64,000 bases of DNA from a bacterium BMS3Abin14 (GTDB lineage Bacteria; BMS3Abin14). The notes below the pieces were generated by a model. It made no database searches, had not been told where the DNA came from, and saw only the letters and a list, made by a program, of their open reading frames with translations. The stretch is from NCBI GenBank assembly GCA_002897695.1, contig BDTG01000005.1, positions 11,987 to 75,986 on the forward strand, given 5' to 3'. Made by a program: the position numbers and the translations under genes. This document shows positions 51,166 to 63,595 of the stretch, in pieces (the stretch's first letter is position 1; every line of letters starts with the position of its first letter).

Positions 51166-52443
51166 ATGACCGTAACTCGCAGGATAACGGGGAAAATAAG
51201 AGTGCGGCTCGACCGGGCCATTCTGACAGTGGCAGATGGTCCTGACACGGGCCGGGAAGCTAAACTCGAGGAGGGCATTCTGACCATAGGAACCGATCCG
51301 GGTTCCGGGTTCTGCCTTACCGATCCCACTGTATCCCGTCGACATGCCGAGGTTGCACGCACCAGCGATGGTTTTTTGCTGCAGGATGTGGGCAGCACAA
51401 ACGGGACGTTCATTAACGGCGTCAGGGTTGACCGTGCCTACCTGCGCGACGGCACGACAATTACCCTGGGGAAAAGCGAGATCGGCTTCCGGCTCAACGA
51501 GGAAACCTTCGTTCCCGCCGCATCGCATGCCACACGCTTCGGGGAGATGATCGGGCGGGATAAATCCATGCGGGAGATATTTTCTCTCCTGGAGCGGTTG
51601 TCCGGAAGCGACGTGACGGTCCTGCTACAGGGTGAGACGGGAACCGGGAAGGAGCTGGCCGCCAGGGGCCTTCATTCATACGGTCCGAGGTCATCCATGC
51701 CCTTTGTCGTCTTCAACTGTGCGGCGGTGCCCTCAGAACTTATGGAGAGCGAACTGTTCGGATTCGAGAAAGGGGCCTTCACCGGGGCGGATGCCTCCCG
51801 ACAAGGCGCGGTTGAGGAGGCCGAAGGGGGGACCCTGTTTCTCGACGAAATCGGAGAACTGTCCCTTTCACTTCAGCCCAAGCTCCTCCGGCTGCTGGAC
51901 CGAAGGGAGTTCAAGCGTCTGGGAGAGGCCGGTGAGCGGCACTCGAACATCCGTTTCGTGGCGGCCACCAACCGGGATCTCGAGGCTCAGGTCATGGAAG
52001 GAACTTTCCGTCAGGACCTCTTTTTCAGGACCTCGGCCGCCCGGGTAAAACTCCCGCCCCTAAGGGAACGTCCGGATGATGTCCCTGCGCTGCTGAAACA
52101 TTTTCTGGACGAGATCAGCCGACGCACGGGCAAACAGTTCAGGCTTGCCGAACCGGCCCTGAAAATTCTGTGCAATCATGCCTGGCCTGGAAATGCCAGG
52201 GAACTCAAAAATATTCTGGAGACGGCCGGAGCTCTGTGCGGCGGGGAAACAATCGGCCCCGAAGATCTGCCGCCCCTTTCCCGCGTGGTTCCCCGGGACG
52301 GCGCAGGGAGCATGCGCGGCGCCGAGGTCAGGGCGTTAAGGGATGCCATGGAGATGGCCGGCGGCAACAAAAGGAAAGCGGCCCGCCTCCTCGGCATAGC
52401 CCCGTCAACGCTGTATGCGAAGATGAGGAAGTATAAGATTTAG
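51166..52443 (+). CDS. Sigma-54-dependent activator with N-terminal FHA domain
   Basis: The protein has 425 residues from ATG 51166. The FHA domain covers about residues 10-110 ([13 protein letters not shown] and [12 protein letters not shown], the phosphothreonine-binding loops). The AAA+ core covers about 125-360, with Walker A GETGTGKE, the sigma-54 contact loop GAFTGA and Walker [13 protein letters not shown]. The Fis-type HTH ends the protein ([19 protein letters not shown]). It activates sigma-54 promoters in response to a Ser/Thr-kinase signal; targets are unknown. An upstream ATG at 51094 is possible. Confidence 0.92.
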   Translation: MTVTRRITGKIRVRLDRAILTVADGPDTGREAKLEEGILTIGTDPGSGFCLTDPTVSRRHAEVARTSDGFLLQDVGSTNGTFINGVRVDRAYLRDGTTITLGKSEIGFRLNEETFVPAASHATRFGEMIGRDKSMREIFSLLERLSGSDVTVLLQGETGTGKELAARGLHSYGPRSSMPFVVFNCAAVPSELMESELFGFEKGAFTGADASRQGAVEEAEGGTLFLDEIGELSLSLQPKLLRLLDRREFKRLGEAGERHSNIRFVAATNRDLEAQVMEGTFRQDLFFRTSAARVKLPPLRERPDDVPALLKHFLDEISRRTGKQFRLAEPALKILCNHAWPGNARELKNILETAGALCGGETIGPEDLPPLSRVVPRDGAGSMRGAEVRALRDAMEMAGGNKRKAARLLGIAPSTLYAKMRKYKI

Positions 52444-52513
52444 GCTGGGGGAGATAATCAACAGTGGCCCCGCTTCTTTCCACGAAGGGTCCCCCCGTGC
52501 TAAAATAGTTGCC

Positions 52514-53125
52514 GTGAGCGTTCTATACTTCCTCGATCTCCTGGGTACAGCCGCCTTTGCCGCATCGGGGGCGCTCGCCGGTGTTCAGCGAAGAATGGAC
52601 CTTCTGGGCGTCGTCGTCCTCGCCTTGGTCACCGCCGTTGGAGGCGGAACGATCCGGGATCTTCTCCTCGGCGCTGTTCCTCCATTTTGCTTCAAGGATG
52701 AAAACTACCTTTACCTCTCCATTGTTGTGGCCCTTCTTATATTCTATTTTCACCACAGCCTCGACTTCGTTCACAGGCCCCTGCTCTATTTTGACGCCCT
52801 CGGCCTGGGAACATTCCTCGTTATCGGCACCGGAAAGGCTCTGAAATACGACGCCGGATTCCTGGTCGCCGTTATGATGGGGGTCATGACCGCAACGGCC
52901 GGCGGAGTTGTCAGGGATGTCCTGTCCGATCAGGTACCGTTTATCCTGCAAAAGGAGATTTACGCTACCGCTTGCGTATTCGGAGGCATTCTTTACTACA
53001 TCCTGTACCGTTTGGGGATGAACGAATCTCTCACCGCAGTGATATCGGCCCTCGTCGTTGTGGTCATCCGCGTAATAGCCATCCACAGGCACTGGTCCCT
53101 GCCGGTGGCAAAGATCGAAAACTAG
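52514..53125 (+). CDS. TRIC-type cation channel (YicG/UPF0126 family)
   Basis: The 203-residue protein has seven hydrophobic segments in two similar halves. Each half holds a Gly-rich motif: TAVGGGTIRDLLLG and TATAGGVVRDVLSD, the family signature. It is expected to form trimeric monovalent-cation pores. The start is GTG 52514. It converges with the TPP-enzyme gene, with 2 bp between the stop codons. Confidence 0.92.
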   Translation: MSVLYFLDLLGTAAFAASGALAGVQRRMDLLGVVVLALVTAVGGGTIRDLLLGAVPPFCFKDENYLYLSIVVALLIFYFHHSLDFVHRPLLYFDALGLGTFLVIGTGKALKYDAGFLVAVMMGVMTATAGGVVRDVLSDQVPFILQKEIYATACVFGGILYYILYRLGMNESLTAVISALVVVVIRVIAIHRHWSLPVAKIEN

Positions 53126-53127
53126 TT

Positions 53128-54768
53128 TCAGGTTATCCGGCTGCTCAGATCCTTGATTTCCCGGGACAGGATCCTCGTATTGCCCGAGTAATCCACCTGA
53201 ACTTCCATGACATGTACGCCGGATTCCGTGATGCACTTTTTCAAGGTGGGCACGAGTTCGCCCGCACTTTTCACCCTGTGACCGTGGGCCCCGTAGCTTT
53301 CAGCGTACTTGACGAAGTCGGGATTCCCGATATCCAGGCCGAAATCCTCAAAACCCATCTGGGCCTGCTTCCACTTTATCATGCCGTAGCCGTTATCCCG
53401 GATGATGAGGACGATCAGGTGAAGGCCCAGGCGTACAGCGGTTTCCATTTCCTGGGAGTTCATCATGAACCCGCCGTCGCCGCAGATGGCCATGACGGGG
53501 CGGTCCGGGTGGACAAGCTTCGCGGCCATGGCAGAGGGAAGGCCGGCGCCCATGGTGGCCAAAGCGTTGTCCAGAAGGACGGTGTTGGTCATGTGCGCCT
53601 TGTAGTTTCGGGCGAACCAGATCTTGTACATGCCGTTGTCCAGGGCGATGATGCCGTTAGACGGCATGACTTTTCGAATGTCCGACACAAGCCGCTGGGG
53701 GAGCATGGGGAAGGAATCGTCATCCACGTTCCGGCCGATGTGTTCCTCGATGGCCTCTTTGATCTCACTGAAGTAATCCAGATTCCAAGAGCAGGTATCG
53801 TCCAGTCCTCTGGTTATCCTTTCAACGCTATCGGCAATATCGCCGATAACCTCCAGCTGCGGGAAGTAGACCGGGTCCACCTGTGCCGAGATGAAGTTCA
53901 CGTGGATAACCATCCTGTCCGGGCTCATGAAGAAGGGGGGTTTTTCCACCACGTCGTGGCCGACGTTGATGATCAGGTCAGCCCGGGCGATGGCCCGGTG
54001 GAGGAAATCGTGATCCGAGAGGGCGGCATTGCCCAGGAAAAGGGGGCTTCTCTCGTCCACCACTCCTTTCCCCATCTGGGTGGTGAAGAAGGGGATGTTG
54101 GTCTTCGCCAGGAAACCCTTGAGTGTACTGGAGGTGATCTTCCGGTTGGCGGCGGCGCCGAGGAGAAGGAGAGGATGCTGCGCCGATTTGATCAGTTCCA
54201 CCGCATCGCGTATGGATCTTCTCTCAGCCACGGGCCTTCGGACCTTGCTTCTGATGACGACAGGTGCGTCTGTTTCCTCCCTGGCCACATCCTCCGGCAA
54301 TTCCAGATGGGCCGCTCCGGGCCGCTCCTCCCTCGCCCGTCTGAAAGCCTCACGGACCAGGGAGGGAATGGAACTGCCACTCTTGATCTGCTTCGTGAAC
54401 TTGGTCAGGGGCCGCATCATGCCAACCACGTCGAGGATCTGGAACTGCCCCTGCTTGCTGGTTTTTATGGGTTTTTGCCCGGTGATCATGAGCATGGGCA
54501 TGGCCCCGAGTTGGGCATAGGCCGCCGCGGTGACCAGGTTGGTCGCCCCCGGACCCAGGGTGGCCATGCAGACGCCCACCTTGCCGGTGAGACGACCGTA
54601 GGTGGCTGCCATGAAACCGGCGGCCTGTTCGTGCCGGGTGACGATGAGTTTTATATCGGAGGTTCCAAGGGAATTAAGGAGGTCAAGGTTTTCCTCGCCC
54701 GGGATGCCGAAAATGTATTCGACACCTTCCGCCTCGAGACATTTAACGAAAAGATCCGATGCTTTCAT
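53128..54768 (-). CDS. TPP-dependent enzyme, acetolactate synthase (AlsS)-like
   Basis: The 546-residue enzyme has the order of the acetohydroxyacid synthase family. VTRHEQAAGFMA carries the catalytic Glu, GPGATNLVTA follows, and GDGGFMMNSQEMETAVRLGL to IIRDNGYGM forms the TPP/Mg site. No ilvN-like small subunit is near. It lies at the end of the beta-oxidation operon, 19 bp after fadJ. This raises the option of another TPP ligase, such as 2-hydroxyacyl-CoA lyase, instead of catabolic acetolactate synthase. Confidence 0.82.
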   Translation of the reverse strand: MKASDLFVKCLEAEGVEYIFGIPGEENLDLLNSLGTSDIKLIVTRHEQAAGFMAATYGRLTGKVGVCMATLGPGATNLVTAAAYAQLGAMPMLMITGQKPIKTSKQGQFQILDVVGMMRPLTKFTKQIKSGSSIPSLVREAFRRAREERPGAAHLELPEDVAREETDAPVVIRSKVRRPVAERRSIRDAVELIKSAQHPLLLLGAAANRKITSSTLKGFLAKTNIPFFTTQMGKGVVDERSPLFLGNAALSDHDFLHRAIARADLIINVGHDVVEKPPFFMSPDRMVIHVNFISAQVDPVYFPQLEVIGDIADSVERITRGLDDTCSWNLDYFSEIKEAIEEHIGRNVDDDSFPMLPQRLVSDIRKVMPSNGIIALDNGMYKIWFARNYKAHMTNTVLLDNALATMGAGLPSAMAAKLVHPDRPVMAICGDGGFMMNSQEMETAVRLGLHLIVLIIRDNGYGMIKWKQAQMGFEDFGLDIGNPDFVKYAESYGAHGHRVKSAGELVPTLKKCITESGVHVMEVQVDYSGNTRILSREIKDLSSRIT

Positions 54769-54787
54769 AGACAGGCCCTTCTGGCTT

Positions 54788-56904
54788 TCATCCGTAAAAG
54801 CTCTTTTTCTCCCTGGCCATCAGCTTCAGGAGGTTCGAGGGAGCAAACCGTTTATCCACCGACTTCGCAAGGGTTTTCAGTGCGGAAACCACGTCCTTGA
54901 TCCCACGGGCGTCGGCGTACCGCAACGGCCCCGCGGTGAACGGTGGAAACCCGGCACCAAAGATCATGGCCGCATCCACCGCCTCGGGGGTATCGACAAC
55001 CCCCTCCTCGAGGCAGCGGCTCGCTTCGTTTATCATGGGGAGGATAAGCCGGTCCACCATTTCCTCATCCGTGAACTTTCCGTTACCACCGTTTCCACTG
55101 ATCAAGGGCTTGAGAACCCCTGCGAGCCCCGGGTCCGGTTTCCGCTCTCCTTTGTTGTCGTAGGAGTAAAAACCCTTTCCGGCCTTCTTTCCGAGCCTTC
55201 CCGCCTCGAGCATGGCAGGGAGGATGGGAGAAAGGCTCATCCGCGACCCGAATGCCGTCTGGAGATTTTCTCCCGCGTGGGCGGCAATATCCAGCCCCAC
55301 CTGATCCAGCAGGATGAAGGCGCCCATGGGCATCCCGAACCCCAGGAGGGCATGGTCCACCGTCTCCACACCGGCGCCCTCCTCCAAAAGCCGGGTTGCC
55401 TCGTTCATGTAGGGCAAAAGCAGCCGGTTGACCAGAAAGCCGGGGGCATCCTTCACCACCACGGCGATCTTTCCCAGCCGGAGGGCGAAAGCCGTCACCT
55501 TCATGATCGTTTCCTCGGACGTATCCTTACCCCTGATTACCTCCACCAGGGGCATGCGTTCAACGGGGTTGAAGAAGTGCAGCCCCGCCACGCGGGATGG
55601 ACCGGACACCGACCCGCCCATCTCGCTGATGGACAGGGATGAGGTGTTAGACAGCATGAGCGCGGTCTCCGGCAGCTGTCCGGCCAGCGAGGAGAATACG
55701 GATTTCTTTACGTCCATGCGCTCCGCAACGGCCTCAATGGCCAGATCGTATCCCCCCAGACCGCGAATCTGCGTATCGGTGAGAAACCTGGCCCTGGTCC
55801 ACTCCGCCTGAACTCCGGTGTACCTCCTTGTACGCCGCCTTTTGTCCACCTCCCTGTTAAACCTCTTGATGGCGGCGCCGAGCGCTGGCCCGGACAGGTC
55901 CATGAGACGGACTTTCATCCCTTTTTCAGCGGCCAGAGCAGCGATGCCGCCCCCCATGGCTCCGGCGCCGATAACCGCCACGTTCCTGATATCCTCGGCG
56001 GGTGAAAGATCACCTCGGCTGAACATCTCCCTGAGGTAGAATACCTTTATCAGGTTCTTCGAGATGCCCGTGACGGCCATCTCGCCGAGGAGGCGGGCCT
56101 CCTTTTCGAGCCCCTTTTTCATCCCGTGGGCGACACCCTCCTCCATGGCCTCGATTGCGGCAGGCTGAGCCGGGTAGTGCCCTCCCGTCCTTTCGATCAC
56201 GCTCTTTCTCGCCCTTTCGAAAATTATCCTTCGAGCAACGGGTGTTCGCTGGAAAAACCTCTTTATCCTGCCCTTCGATTTTTCACGCCGACGCTTGCCG
56301 ACCCTGATCAGGCGACGCGCGGCGTCCATGAGGTGCTCCCTCGGGACCACATCGTCCACCAGACCTATATGCCGGGCTTTCCCCGGGTAGACCCGTGACC
56401 CGGAAAGGATGATCTTCAGGGCCTCCGGCAGGCCCACAAGGCGCGGCAGGCGCTGGGTCCCCCCGAAACCGGGGATGATCCCAAGCTGGGTTTCGGGAAG
56501 CCCCAGGGCTGTTTTCGGGGAATCCGAGGCGACCCTGAACCGGCATGCCAGGGCCAGCTCCAGCCCCCCTCCCAGACAGGCCCCGTCAATGGCTGCCACC
56601 ACAGGAAAGGGCAGCGCCTCGATACGTTCCAGGACTCTCTGCCCCTCGGCGGCAAGCCGGGCGCCCTCAGCGGGGTCGGTGATCTCTTCTATAAGGGAGA
56701 GATCGGCTCCGGCGATGAAGTTTCCCTCCTTGCCTGACCTGATGACCGCGCCTTTTACCTTTTCGGGCCTGTCCTCGATCTTGGCCAGGACCTTTTCAAG
56801 TTCGGCCATGACCTTCGGGCTGAGGATATTAACCTTCTCCTTTGGAAGATTGAAGGTGATCACAGCAATGCCGTCCGTGATTTTCAGCGTGAATGCGGCC
56901 ATTT

Positions 56905-56908
<4 letters not shown>
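54788..56908 (-). CDS. fadJ: Multifunctional fatty acid oxidation protein (enoyl-CoA hydratase / 3-hydroxyacyl-CoA dehydrogenase)
   Basis: The 706-residue fusion has an N-terminal crotonase domain (about 1-185) with IAGADLSLIEE and DGACLGGGLELALACRFRVA. The dehydrogenase Rossmann domain starts near residue 310 (VIGAGAMGGGIAALAAEKG). GLHFFNPVERMPLVEVI contains the catalytic His. It catalyses the two middle steps of beta-oxidation. The start overlaps the thiolase gene by 4 bp. Confidence 0.95.
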
Positions 56909-58184
<1,276 letters not shown>

Positions 58185-58188
<4 letters not shown>

Positions 58189-59930
58189 TCTTTCCCGCCG
58201 TCCTCCGGACTATTATCCGGCTTCTCCGATTTCATGTCCCCAGCCCCAAGCAGATCCGAATAGACATCACGGTGGAGGCGTTCTGACCGCCGTGTAAATA
58301 ACCGCCGGTTAACCTTTCCCGCCTTCATCGCCTCCCCGTTAAAATAGGCTAGCCGGTGAACACTTTCGGTCACATCCCGCCCCTTCTCCTGATCATCCCC
58401 TATGCGTGCGAGCATGGCCAGCAGCCCGTAGCAGTCAAGGCTGAGGTATGTGATTCTCCTTAGAAAGAACTCTTTAGCCGTGATCTTCTTTCCGTAAAAC
58501 AGGAGGCCCAGGTGGGCCATTCGGCGTACCGCCCTGGCGTTTCGACGGGCGGTGTGGGCGGCGCGTCTCATCTCACCGTTTTTGCAGCGCAGCCGCAGGG
58601 ACGGGCATTTGAGCCCTTCCTTGAGAAGGTAGAACGCCTGGCCAACCCGCCCGCGCCCCGATTCTTTCAATCTCTTGCCCAGCGCCCTCATGAGGGATAG
58701 GGCAGGATAGATGGAGTGTATCTCCGTGGTGCCCTCGAAAACGGTGGTGACACGGAAGTCGCGCATCCTTTTCTCGTACGGCTGTACTGCCAGGTACCCC
58801 GCGCCGCCGGCCGTCTGAAGGGCATCGTACAGGGTGTCCCACGCACGGGTGGTGCCGTAAAGCTTCACGTGGGAACTCTCCATGGCCATTCCCCCGACAG
58901 GGTCTTCTTCGAGCAGTCTTGAGGTGGAGGCTGTCATGGACGCCGCTGCAAAGGCGTGGACCCTGGCGCGGACCATCTTCTCCTGGATCAGCTGGAAGTC
59001 CCGGATGGGCACTCCGAACTGTTTCCTTGAGGTCGCCCTCTTCATCATATCTTCCACCGACTGTTCCATGGCTCCCACGGAGGCCGCACCCAGGCCGAGA
59101 CGCCCGTAGTTGAGGATGGTCATGGCGATCTTGAAGCCGTCCCCCGGCTGTCCCAGGAGATTTTTCACCGGGACCCTGACGTCATCGAAGCTTATCGGGG
59201 TCGTGGAGCTTATCTTCAGCCCCATCTTCGGGATCTCCCTGCCCACCTTGACCCCGTCCCACGCCGTCTCCACGATTAACGCGCCCATGAATCCGGGGTG
59301 TTCCGGATCCATCTGGGCGAACACGGTGAGTCCACCCGCGAAACCCCCGTTGGTAATGTATGTCTTCTGTCCGTTCAGGATGTAGTGGGTCCCGTCGCCG
59401 GACAGCTCGGCCGTGGTCTCGATGTGCTGGGCGTCCGATCCGGCCTTCGGCTCAGTGAGGACGTATGCGAAGATCATCTCACCGGACGCCGCAGGGGTGA
59501 GATACTTTTTCTTCTGCTCTTCACTCCCGAAAAGTATGATCCCTTTCAGTCCGATGGAAAGGTGGGCCGTGGGGGTGAGGGCAAGCGCCATGTCGGTGCG
59601 TGCCATGTCCCGCAGGACGCTGAGATAACCGGCCAGGGTCAGGCCGACGCCGCCGTATTCCTCCGGGATGTTCAGGCCGAAAAGGCCGATCTCCTTGAGC
59701 CCGTCCCAGAGCTTGTCGGGTATCTTTCCCTTCTTCTCCAGTGCCGCAGGTGAATGTCCCTTGATGAGTTCCCGGTAGCGGCGGATGATCTCCACGGCCT
59801 TTTGATCCGGTCCGGCGGGGACGAGAGATTTGAAACGCGTCTCGTCGAATCCGTCAAGGTAGAGCCCTTCCAGAAAACCTGTGCGCCTCACTTCATTTTC
59901 GGTTTCCTCGCCGGTCTTTCTATCGGACAA
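58185..59930 (-). CDS. Acyl-CoA dehydrogenase, long form
   Basis: The 581-residue protein has the ACAD core in residues about 50-400: FAYVLTEPKAGSDAQ, QKTYITNGGFAGG and DFRVTTVFEGTTEIHSIY with the catalytic Glu. A C-terminal extension of about 170 residues resembles that of VLCAD/ACAD9-type enzymes. It oxidises acyl-CoA to 2-enoyl-CoA, passing electrons to ETF. It is the first gene of a four-gene operon with thiolase, FadJ and the TPP enzyme. Confidence 0.95.
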
Positions 59931-60035
59931 TTTAGCGCCTCCTCCTGAAAAGGGCCGGCATTCCCAAGGCCCGTCGGGAATTTTCTATATTATTAAACTA
60001 ATTGGGGATTGTAACGGAATTATAACGGTATACCG

Positions 60036-60095
60036 GGGGTCAGGCCGTGCATTGCGCATGCCTGATCACCTTTATTCAATTCACGGCCTGACCCC
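60036..60095. repeat. REP-like long inverted repeat, arm GGGGTCAGGCCGTG
   Basis: GGGGTCAGGCCGTG (60036-60049) and CACGGCCTGACCCC (60082-60095) are perfect 14-bp arms, 32 bases apart. The right arm lies in the last codons of the MFS transporter gene, so its C-terminal residues GVRP are repeat-encoded. GGGGTCAGG palindromes are typical of REP elements linked to REP-associated tyrosine transposases (from memory); no transposase is present here. Confidence 0.8.
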
Positions 60096-61268
60096 AAGAT
60101 GGCGGTCGGCGAGAAACCAGACAAAGGGCACTGCGAGGAAGGAAAGGGAAAACGCAATTCGGAAGGTGTTGTCCAGTCCGAAATGGTCGCCGCCCCAACC
60201 TATGGCGACTGCCGTGAATGCGCTGGAAAGAAAACTCATGGTCATATAGATACTGTTGATAAAGGCCGGTCGGTCCGACCGCACTTCCTGCACCAGAGCC
60301 AGAACCACTGGAGTGCCGGCAAAGAGGGAAAATCCCAGAACCAACAGCACTGCTATGGACACCCATCCATGGGTCAGGAGGAACATCAATCCCAGCACCG
60401 GTGATACCAGGGACACTATCAGAAGAAGCTTCCTCCTGCCCAATCGGTCCGAAAGTCCCCCTCCATAGAAAGTGCCGACAGCGCCGGTCACCTCAAGGAT
60501 GGAAAGCGAAATTCCAGCAAACCACAGATCCTCCCCCCTGCCTGTAAGGTATGTGGGCAGGAAGATCATCAGGGTGAAGCGCATCAGTGATGTGAACAGG
60601 GTGTAGCCCGCCAGGATTCCAAAAAATGGGAGAAATCCCTTCAGAGTGTGACGTATGCCGGACCGCCCGGATCGTGACGGGGCAGGCCTCTGGACAACCA
60701 TCTTCCTGAAACGAAAAAAGAGGATTGCGGACGCTACCAACCCGAATGGGATGAGTTTCCAGGTCCCCTCCAGCCCCCACAGCGACACTGCGCCAAGGAT
60801 AACCAACGGACCGATGCTCCGCGCCGCCTCGCCGCCCAGCATGAAGTAGCCCATTCCCTGACCCACCCGATTTCCTGAAACCGCCTTCATCATCACGGGC
60901 CCGGGCACGTGAAAACACATGGCCCCGATTCCCATGGACAGCAGAAGAACCACCAGAACGGCGTAATTGGGTGCCACACCCAGCAGGGACATGGAAACAG
61001 CGGTGATGGCGGGCGCAAGGATCAAAAAGTAGCGGGTTCGAATCCGGTCGACCAACAAGCCCATCAGCGGATTGAACAGGAACGGCGCGCGCTGCGCGAC
61101 GGTAAGCAGGCCGGCCATAGTGTAGGAAAGCCCGAACTTGGCGATGAGGAGAGGAAGGATGGGCGCGAGGAAGGACGAATAGATATCGTGCACCAGGTGC
61201 GCCGTGGCGATAAGGGCTACATTGTTTAACTGGAAGCCGTTGTCTTCGCTGTTTTCCCTGTCCTTCAT
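60081..61268 (-). CDS. MFS transporter, fosmidomycin-resistance-like
   Basis: The protein has 395 residues from ATG 61268, with ribosome site AGGA. It has 12 hydrophobic segments. AHLVHDIYSSFLAPILPLL and PFLFNPLMGLLVDRI match the Fsr-like MFS branch. The substrate is unknown. The C-terminus is formed by a REP-like repeat arm. It is probably co-transcribed with kup, whose stop is 13 bp upstream. Confidence 0.88.
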   Translation of the reverse strand: MKDRENSEDNGFQLNNVALIATAHLVHDIYSSFLAPILPLLIAKFGLSYTMAGLLTVAQRAPFLFNPLMGLLVDRIRTRYFLILAPAITAVSMSLLGVAPNYAVLVVLLLSMGIGAMCFHVPGPVMMKAVSGNRVGQGMGYFMLGGEAARSIGPLVILGAVSLWGLEGTWKLIPFGLVASAILFFRFRKMVVQRPAPSRSGRSGIRHTLKGFLPFFGILAGYTLFTSLMRFTLMIFLPTYLTGRGEDLWFAGISLSILEVTGAVGTFYGGGLSDRLGRRKLLLIVSLVSPVLGLMFLLTHGWVSIAVLLVLGFSLFAGTPVVLALVQEVRSDRPAFINSIYMTMSFLSSAFTAVAIGWGGDHFGLDNTFRIAFSLSFLAVPFVWFLADRHLGVRP

Positions 61269-61281
61269 TTTTTCCTGCGGA

Positions 61282-63195
61282 TCATAATTCAATCTGCATC
61301 CCCAGTTCGACCACTCTGTTCGGAGGAAGATCGAAATAGCTGGTGGCACTGGGGGCGTTACGTGACATCAGTTTGAAAAGATGCTCCCGCCAGGCAAGCA
61401 TGCCCGGCTTGTCTGAAAGGATGATGGTCTCGCGCCCGAGGAAGAAGGTCGTTTCCATCATCAGGAAAGGTTCATCCCCGACCTCGAGCTCAGTGAGAAC
61501 TCCCGGCAAATTCGGCTCATCCATGAAGCCATAGTGCACCACCAGCAGGTAGAGCCCCTCACCGACATTTTCCGTCTCGCAGCGTTGCGCCTTCGCTACA
61601 TGGGGTACATCCTCTGTGACGACAGACAGGATGATTATGCGGCGATGCAGCACCTGGTTGTGCTTAAGGTTGTGCAGTAAGGCCGGGGGAGCAATGTGCA
61701 GGTTGCCGGTCATGAACACGGCAGTTCCGCTAACCCTTTGACATGAAGAGGACTGGATCTCGGACAGGAAACTGTCGACCGGCCTCGCCTCTTCCCGCAG
61801 CCGTTTGGCAAGGATACTCCGTCCGGTTTTCCATGTTGACATCAAGGTGAAAACCACAATCGCTACCAGCAAGGGGAACCATCCGCCATGAAGGATCTTG
61901 GCGAAGTTGGCCCCAAAAAATGCGATATCAAATACCAGGAATCCGCCGCAGAGCAATAATGCCCTCTTGATCGACCAATGAAAATGTTCCCGGACCACAA
62001 AGAAAAACAGCAGCGTGGTGATCACCATGTCGGTTGATACTGAAAAACCATAGGCGGCAGCCAGGTTGCTTGCAGAGCCGAAACCGATGACCAATCCGAT
62101 ACAGCTGAACATCAATATCCAGTTGATTGCCGGCACATAGATCTGGCCTGATTCCTTGGCCGAGGTGTGAGACACCGTCAACCTCGGGCTGAAGCCGAGC
62201 TGTACCGCTTGCGATGTAATTGAAAAAGCGCCGGAAATGACGGCTTGGGAAGCAATGATCGTGGCGAACGTGGCAAGCACTACCAGCGGAATCAGGGCCC
62301 AATCCGGGGCGAGGTGATAGAAGGGGTTTTCCAGGGCCTCGGGCCTCGCCAACAGCAGAGCTCCCTGGCCGAAATAGTTGATAACCAGTGAAGGCAGGAC
62401 CAGCGTGAACCAGACCAGGCGGATCGGTCTCACACCGAAATGGCCTATGTCAGCATATAGGGCTTCACCACCTGTGACCACAAGAAAAACTGCGCTTAGA
62501 ACCAAAAATGCCGGCCAGCCATTATGCACCATAAAACGAAAAGCGTAATGTGGGCTTACAGCGGTCAGAATGGTCGGATATCTGATGATCTGTTGAATAC
62601 CGAGAACAGCCAGGACCAGAAACCAGATCAGGGTCACCGGTCCGAAGATCGCTCCGACCTTTCCCGTACCACGATGCTGAAATAAAAACAGGATGACAAG
62701 AACTATTACCGTCAGTGGGATGATAAAGGGAGAAACTGCCGGGGTCGCGATTTTCAGGCCTTCAATTGCCGATAGGACTGAAATTGCCGGGGTGATCATG
62801 CCGTCACCGTAAAGCAGCGCTGCGCCAAATAATCCAAGAATGATCAGGTACTTGCGGTTCCCCTCGTTCGGTGTTTTTTTATGCAGAAGCAAGGCCGTCA
62901 GCGCCATGATACCGCCCTCTCCCTGGTTGTCGGCATTCAGGACGAAGCTGAGATATTTGATTGAGATGACTAGGATGAGCGCCCAGAAAATCAGAGAGAG
63001 GATGCCCAGGATATTATCCTGAGTCGGCAGGAGACCGTGGGTAACGTGAAAGCACTCTTTCAGGGCGTAAAGCGGACTGGTCCCGATATCGCCGAAAACC
63101 ACGCCAAGGGCTGTCAAGGAGAGGGCCGCGAGGGAGCTGTTCTCGTTTTGGGGAGCATGGCCTTGATCGGAAATCAGATTTTCCACCTGTTCCAT
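61282..63195 (-). CDS. kup: Potassium uptake protein Kup
   Basis: The 637-residue protein has about 12 membrane segments, then a C-terminal cytoplasmic domain of about 170 residues. Kup landmarks are VVFGDIGTSPLYALKECF, LNADNQGEGGIMAL, LYGDGMITPAISVLSA and TGGEALYADIGHFG. It carries K+ with H+ into the cell. The upstream spacer holds a copy of the dispersed repeat. Confidence 0.96.
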   Translation of the reverse strand: MEQVENLISDQGHAPQNENSSLAALSLTALGVVFGDIGTSPLYALKECFHVTHGLLPTQDNILGILSLIFWALILVISIKYLSFVLNADNQGEGGIMALTALLLHKKTPNEGNRKYLIILGLFGAALLYGDGMITPAISVLSAIEGLKIATPAVSPFIIPLTVIVLVILFLFQHRGTGKVGAIFGPVTLIWFLVLAVLGIQQIIRYPTILTAVSPHYAFRFMVHNGWPAFLVLSAVFLVVTGGEALYADIGHFGVRPIRLVWFTLVLPSLVINYFGQGALLLARPEALENPFYHLAPDWALIPLVVLATFATIIASQAVISGAFSITSQAVQLGFSPRLTVSHTSAKESGQIYVPAINWILMFSCIGLVIGFGSASNLAAAYGFSVSTDMVITTLLFFFVVREHFHWSIKRALLLCGGFLVFDIAFFGANFAKILHGGWFPLLVAIVVFTLMSTWKTGRSILAKRLREEARPVDSFLSEIQSSSCQRVSGTAVFMTGNLHIAPPALLHNLKHNQVLHRRIIILSVVTEDVPHVAKAQRCETENVGEGLYLLVVHYGFMDEPNLPGVLTELEVGDEPFLMMETTFFLGRETIILSDKPGMLAWREHLFKLMSRNAPSATSYFDLPPNRVVELGMQIEL

Positions 63196-63213
63196 ATCGG
63201 ATTATCCTTGATA

Positions 63214-63251
63214 GGGTCGCAAAAAGTCCATTCGTGGCTTTTTGCAAGTCC
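63214..63251 (+). repeat. Dispersed TCGTAAAAAGTCC palindromic repeat
   Basis: GGGTCGCAAAAAGTCCATTC is followed by GTGGCTTTTTGCAAGTCC. GCAAAAAG (63219-63226) pairs with CTTTTTGC (63238-63245). It lies 18 bp upstream of kup. Confidence 0.88.
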
Positions 63252-63594
63252 ATCACCCTTGTCGTTGTTACTAAGCCCCATGTCATTACTATGCGCCGGC
63301 AAGGCAGGTCAATAAATAACACGGACTAACATTGACAGGCTCTGATCATATCATGAAACCGTTTCACTCCCCGACCCTTTATGCGGTGTTCCCGTTTCAT
63401 CGCCGCATTGCGGGTGGAGTGTTCTTCGCTTCATACCAGCAGCCATGGGCCGGTGAAACGCCTGGTTGTGGCATTGGCCCGGCATGTGGGATCGTTGTGT
63501 TGATGAGGCCGCTGTTCCGGGTTTTTGGTCTGGCCGCAATAGTAACGGTCTGATGATTGGCTTTGGAGTATGTAAACATAGTAGGTCATAATTA
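63252..63594. other. Intergenic stretch without recognised gene
   Basis: No coding frame here shows a known family, a signal peptide and a ribosome site together. A TTGGAG / CATAAT pair with 18 bp spacing (about 63562-63591, plus) could be a promoter for the tRNA-like remnant that follows. Confidence 0.4.
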
Positions 63595-63595
63595 G

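Noticed and set aside
52972-54900. Open frame of 642 codons on the plus strand
   Set aside because: It is antisense to the TPP-enzyme gene along its whole length, with no family motif; it is a product of GC-rich codon use on the minus strand.
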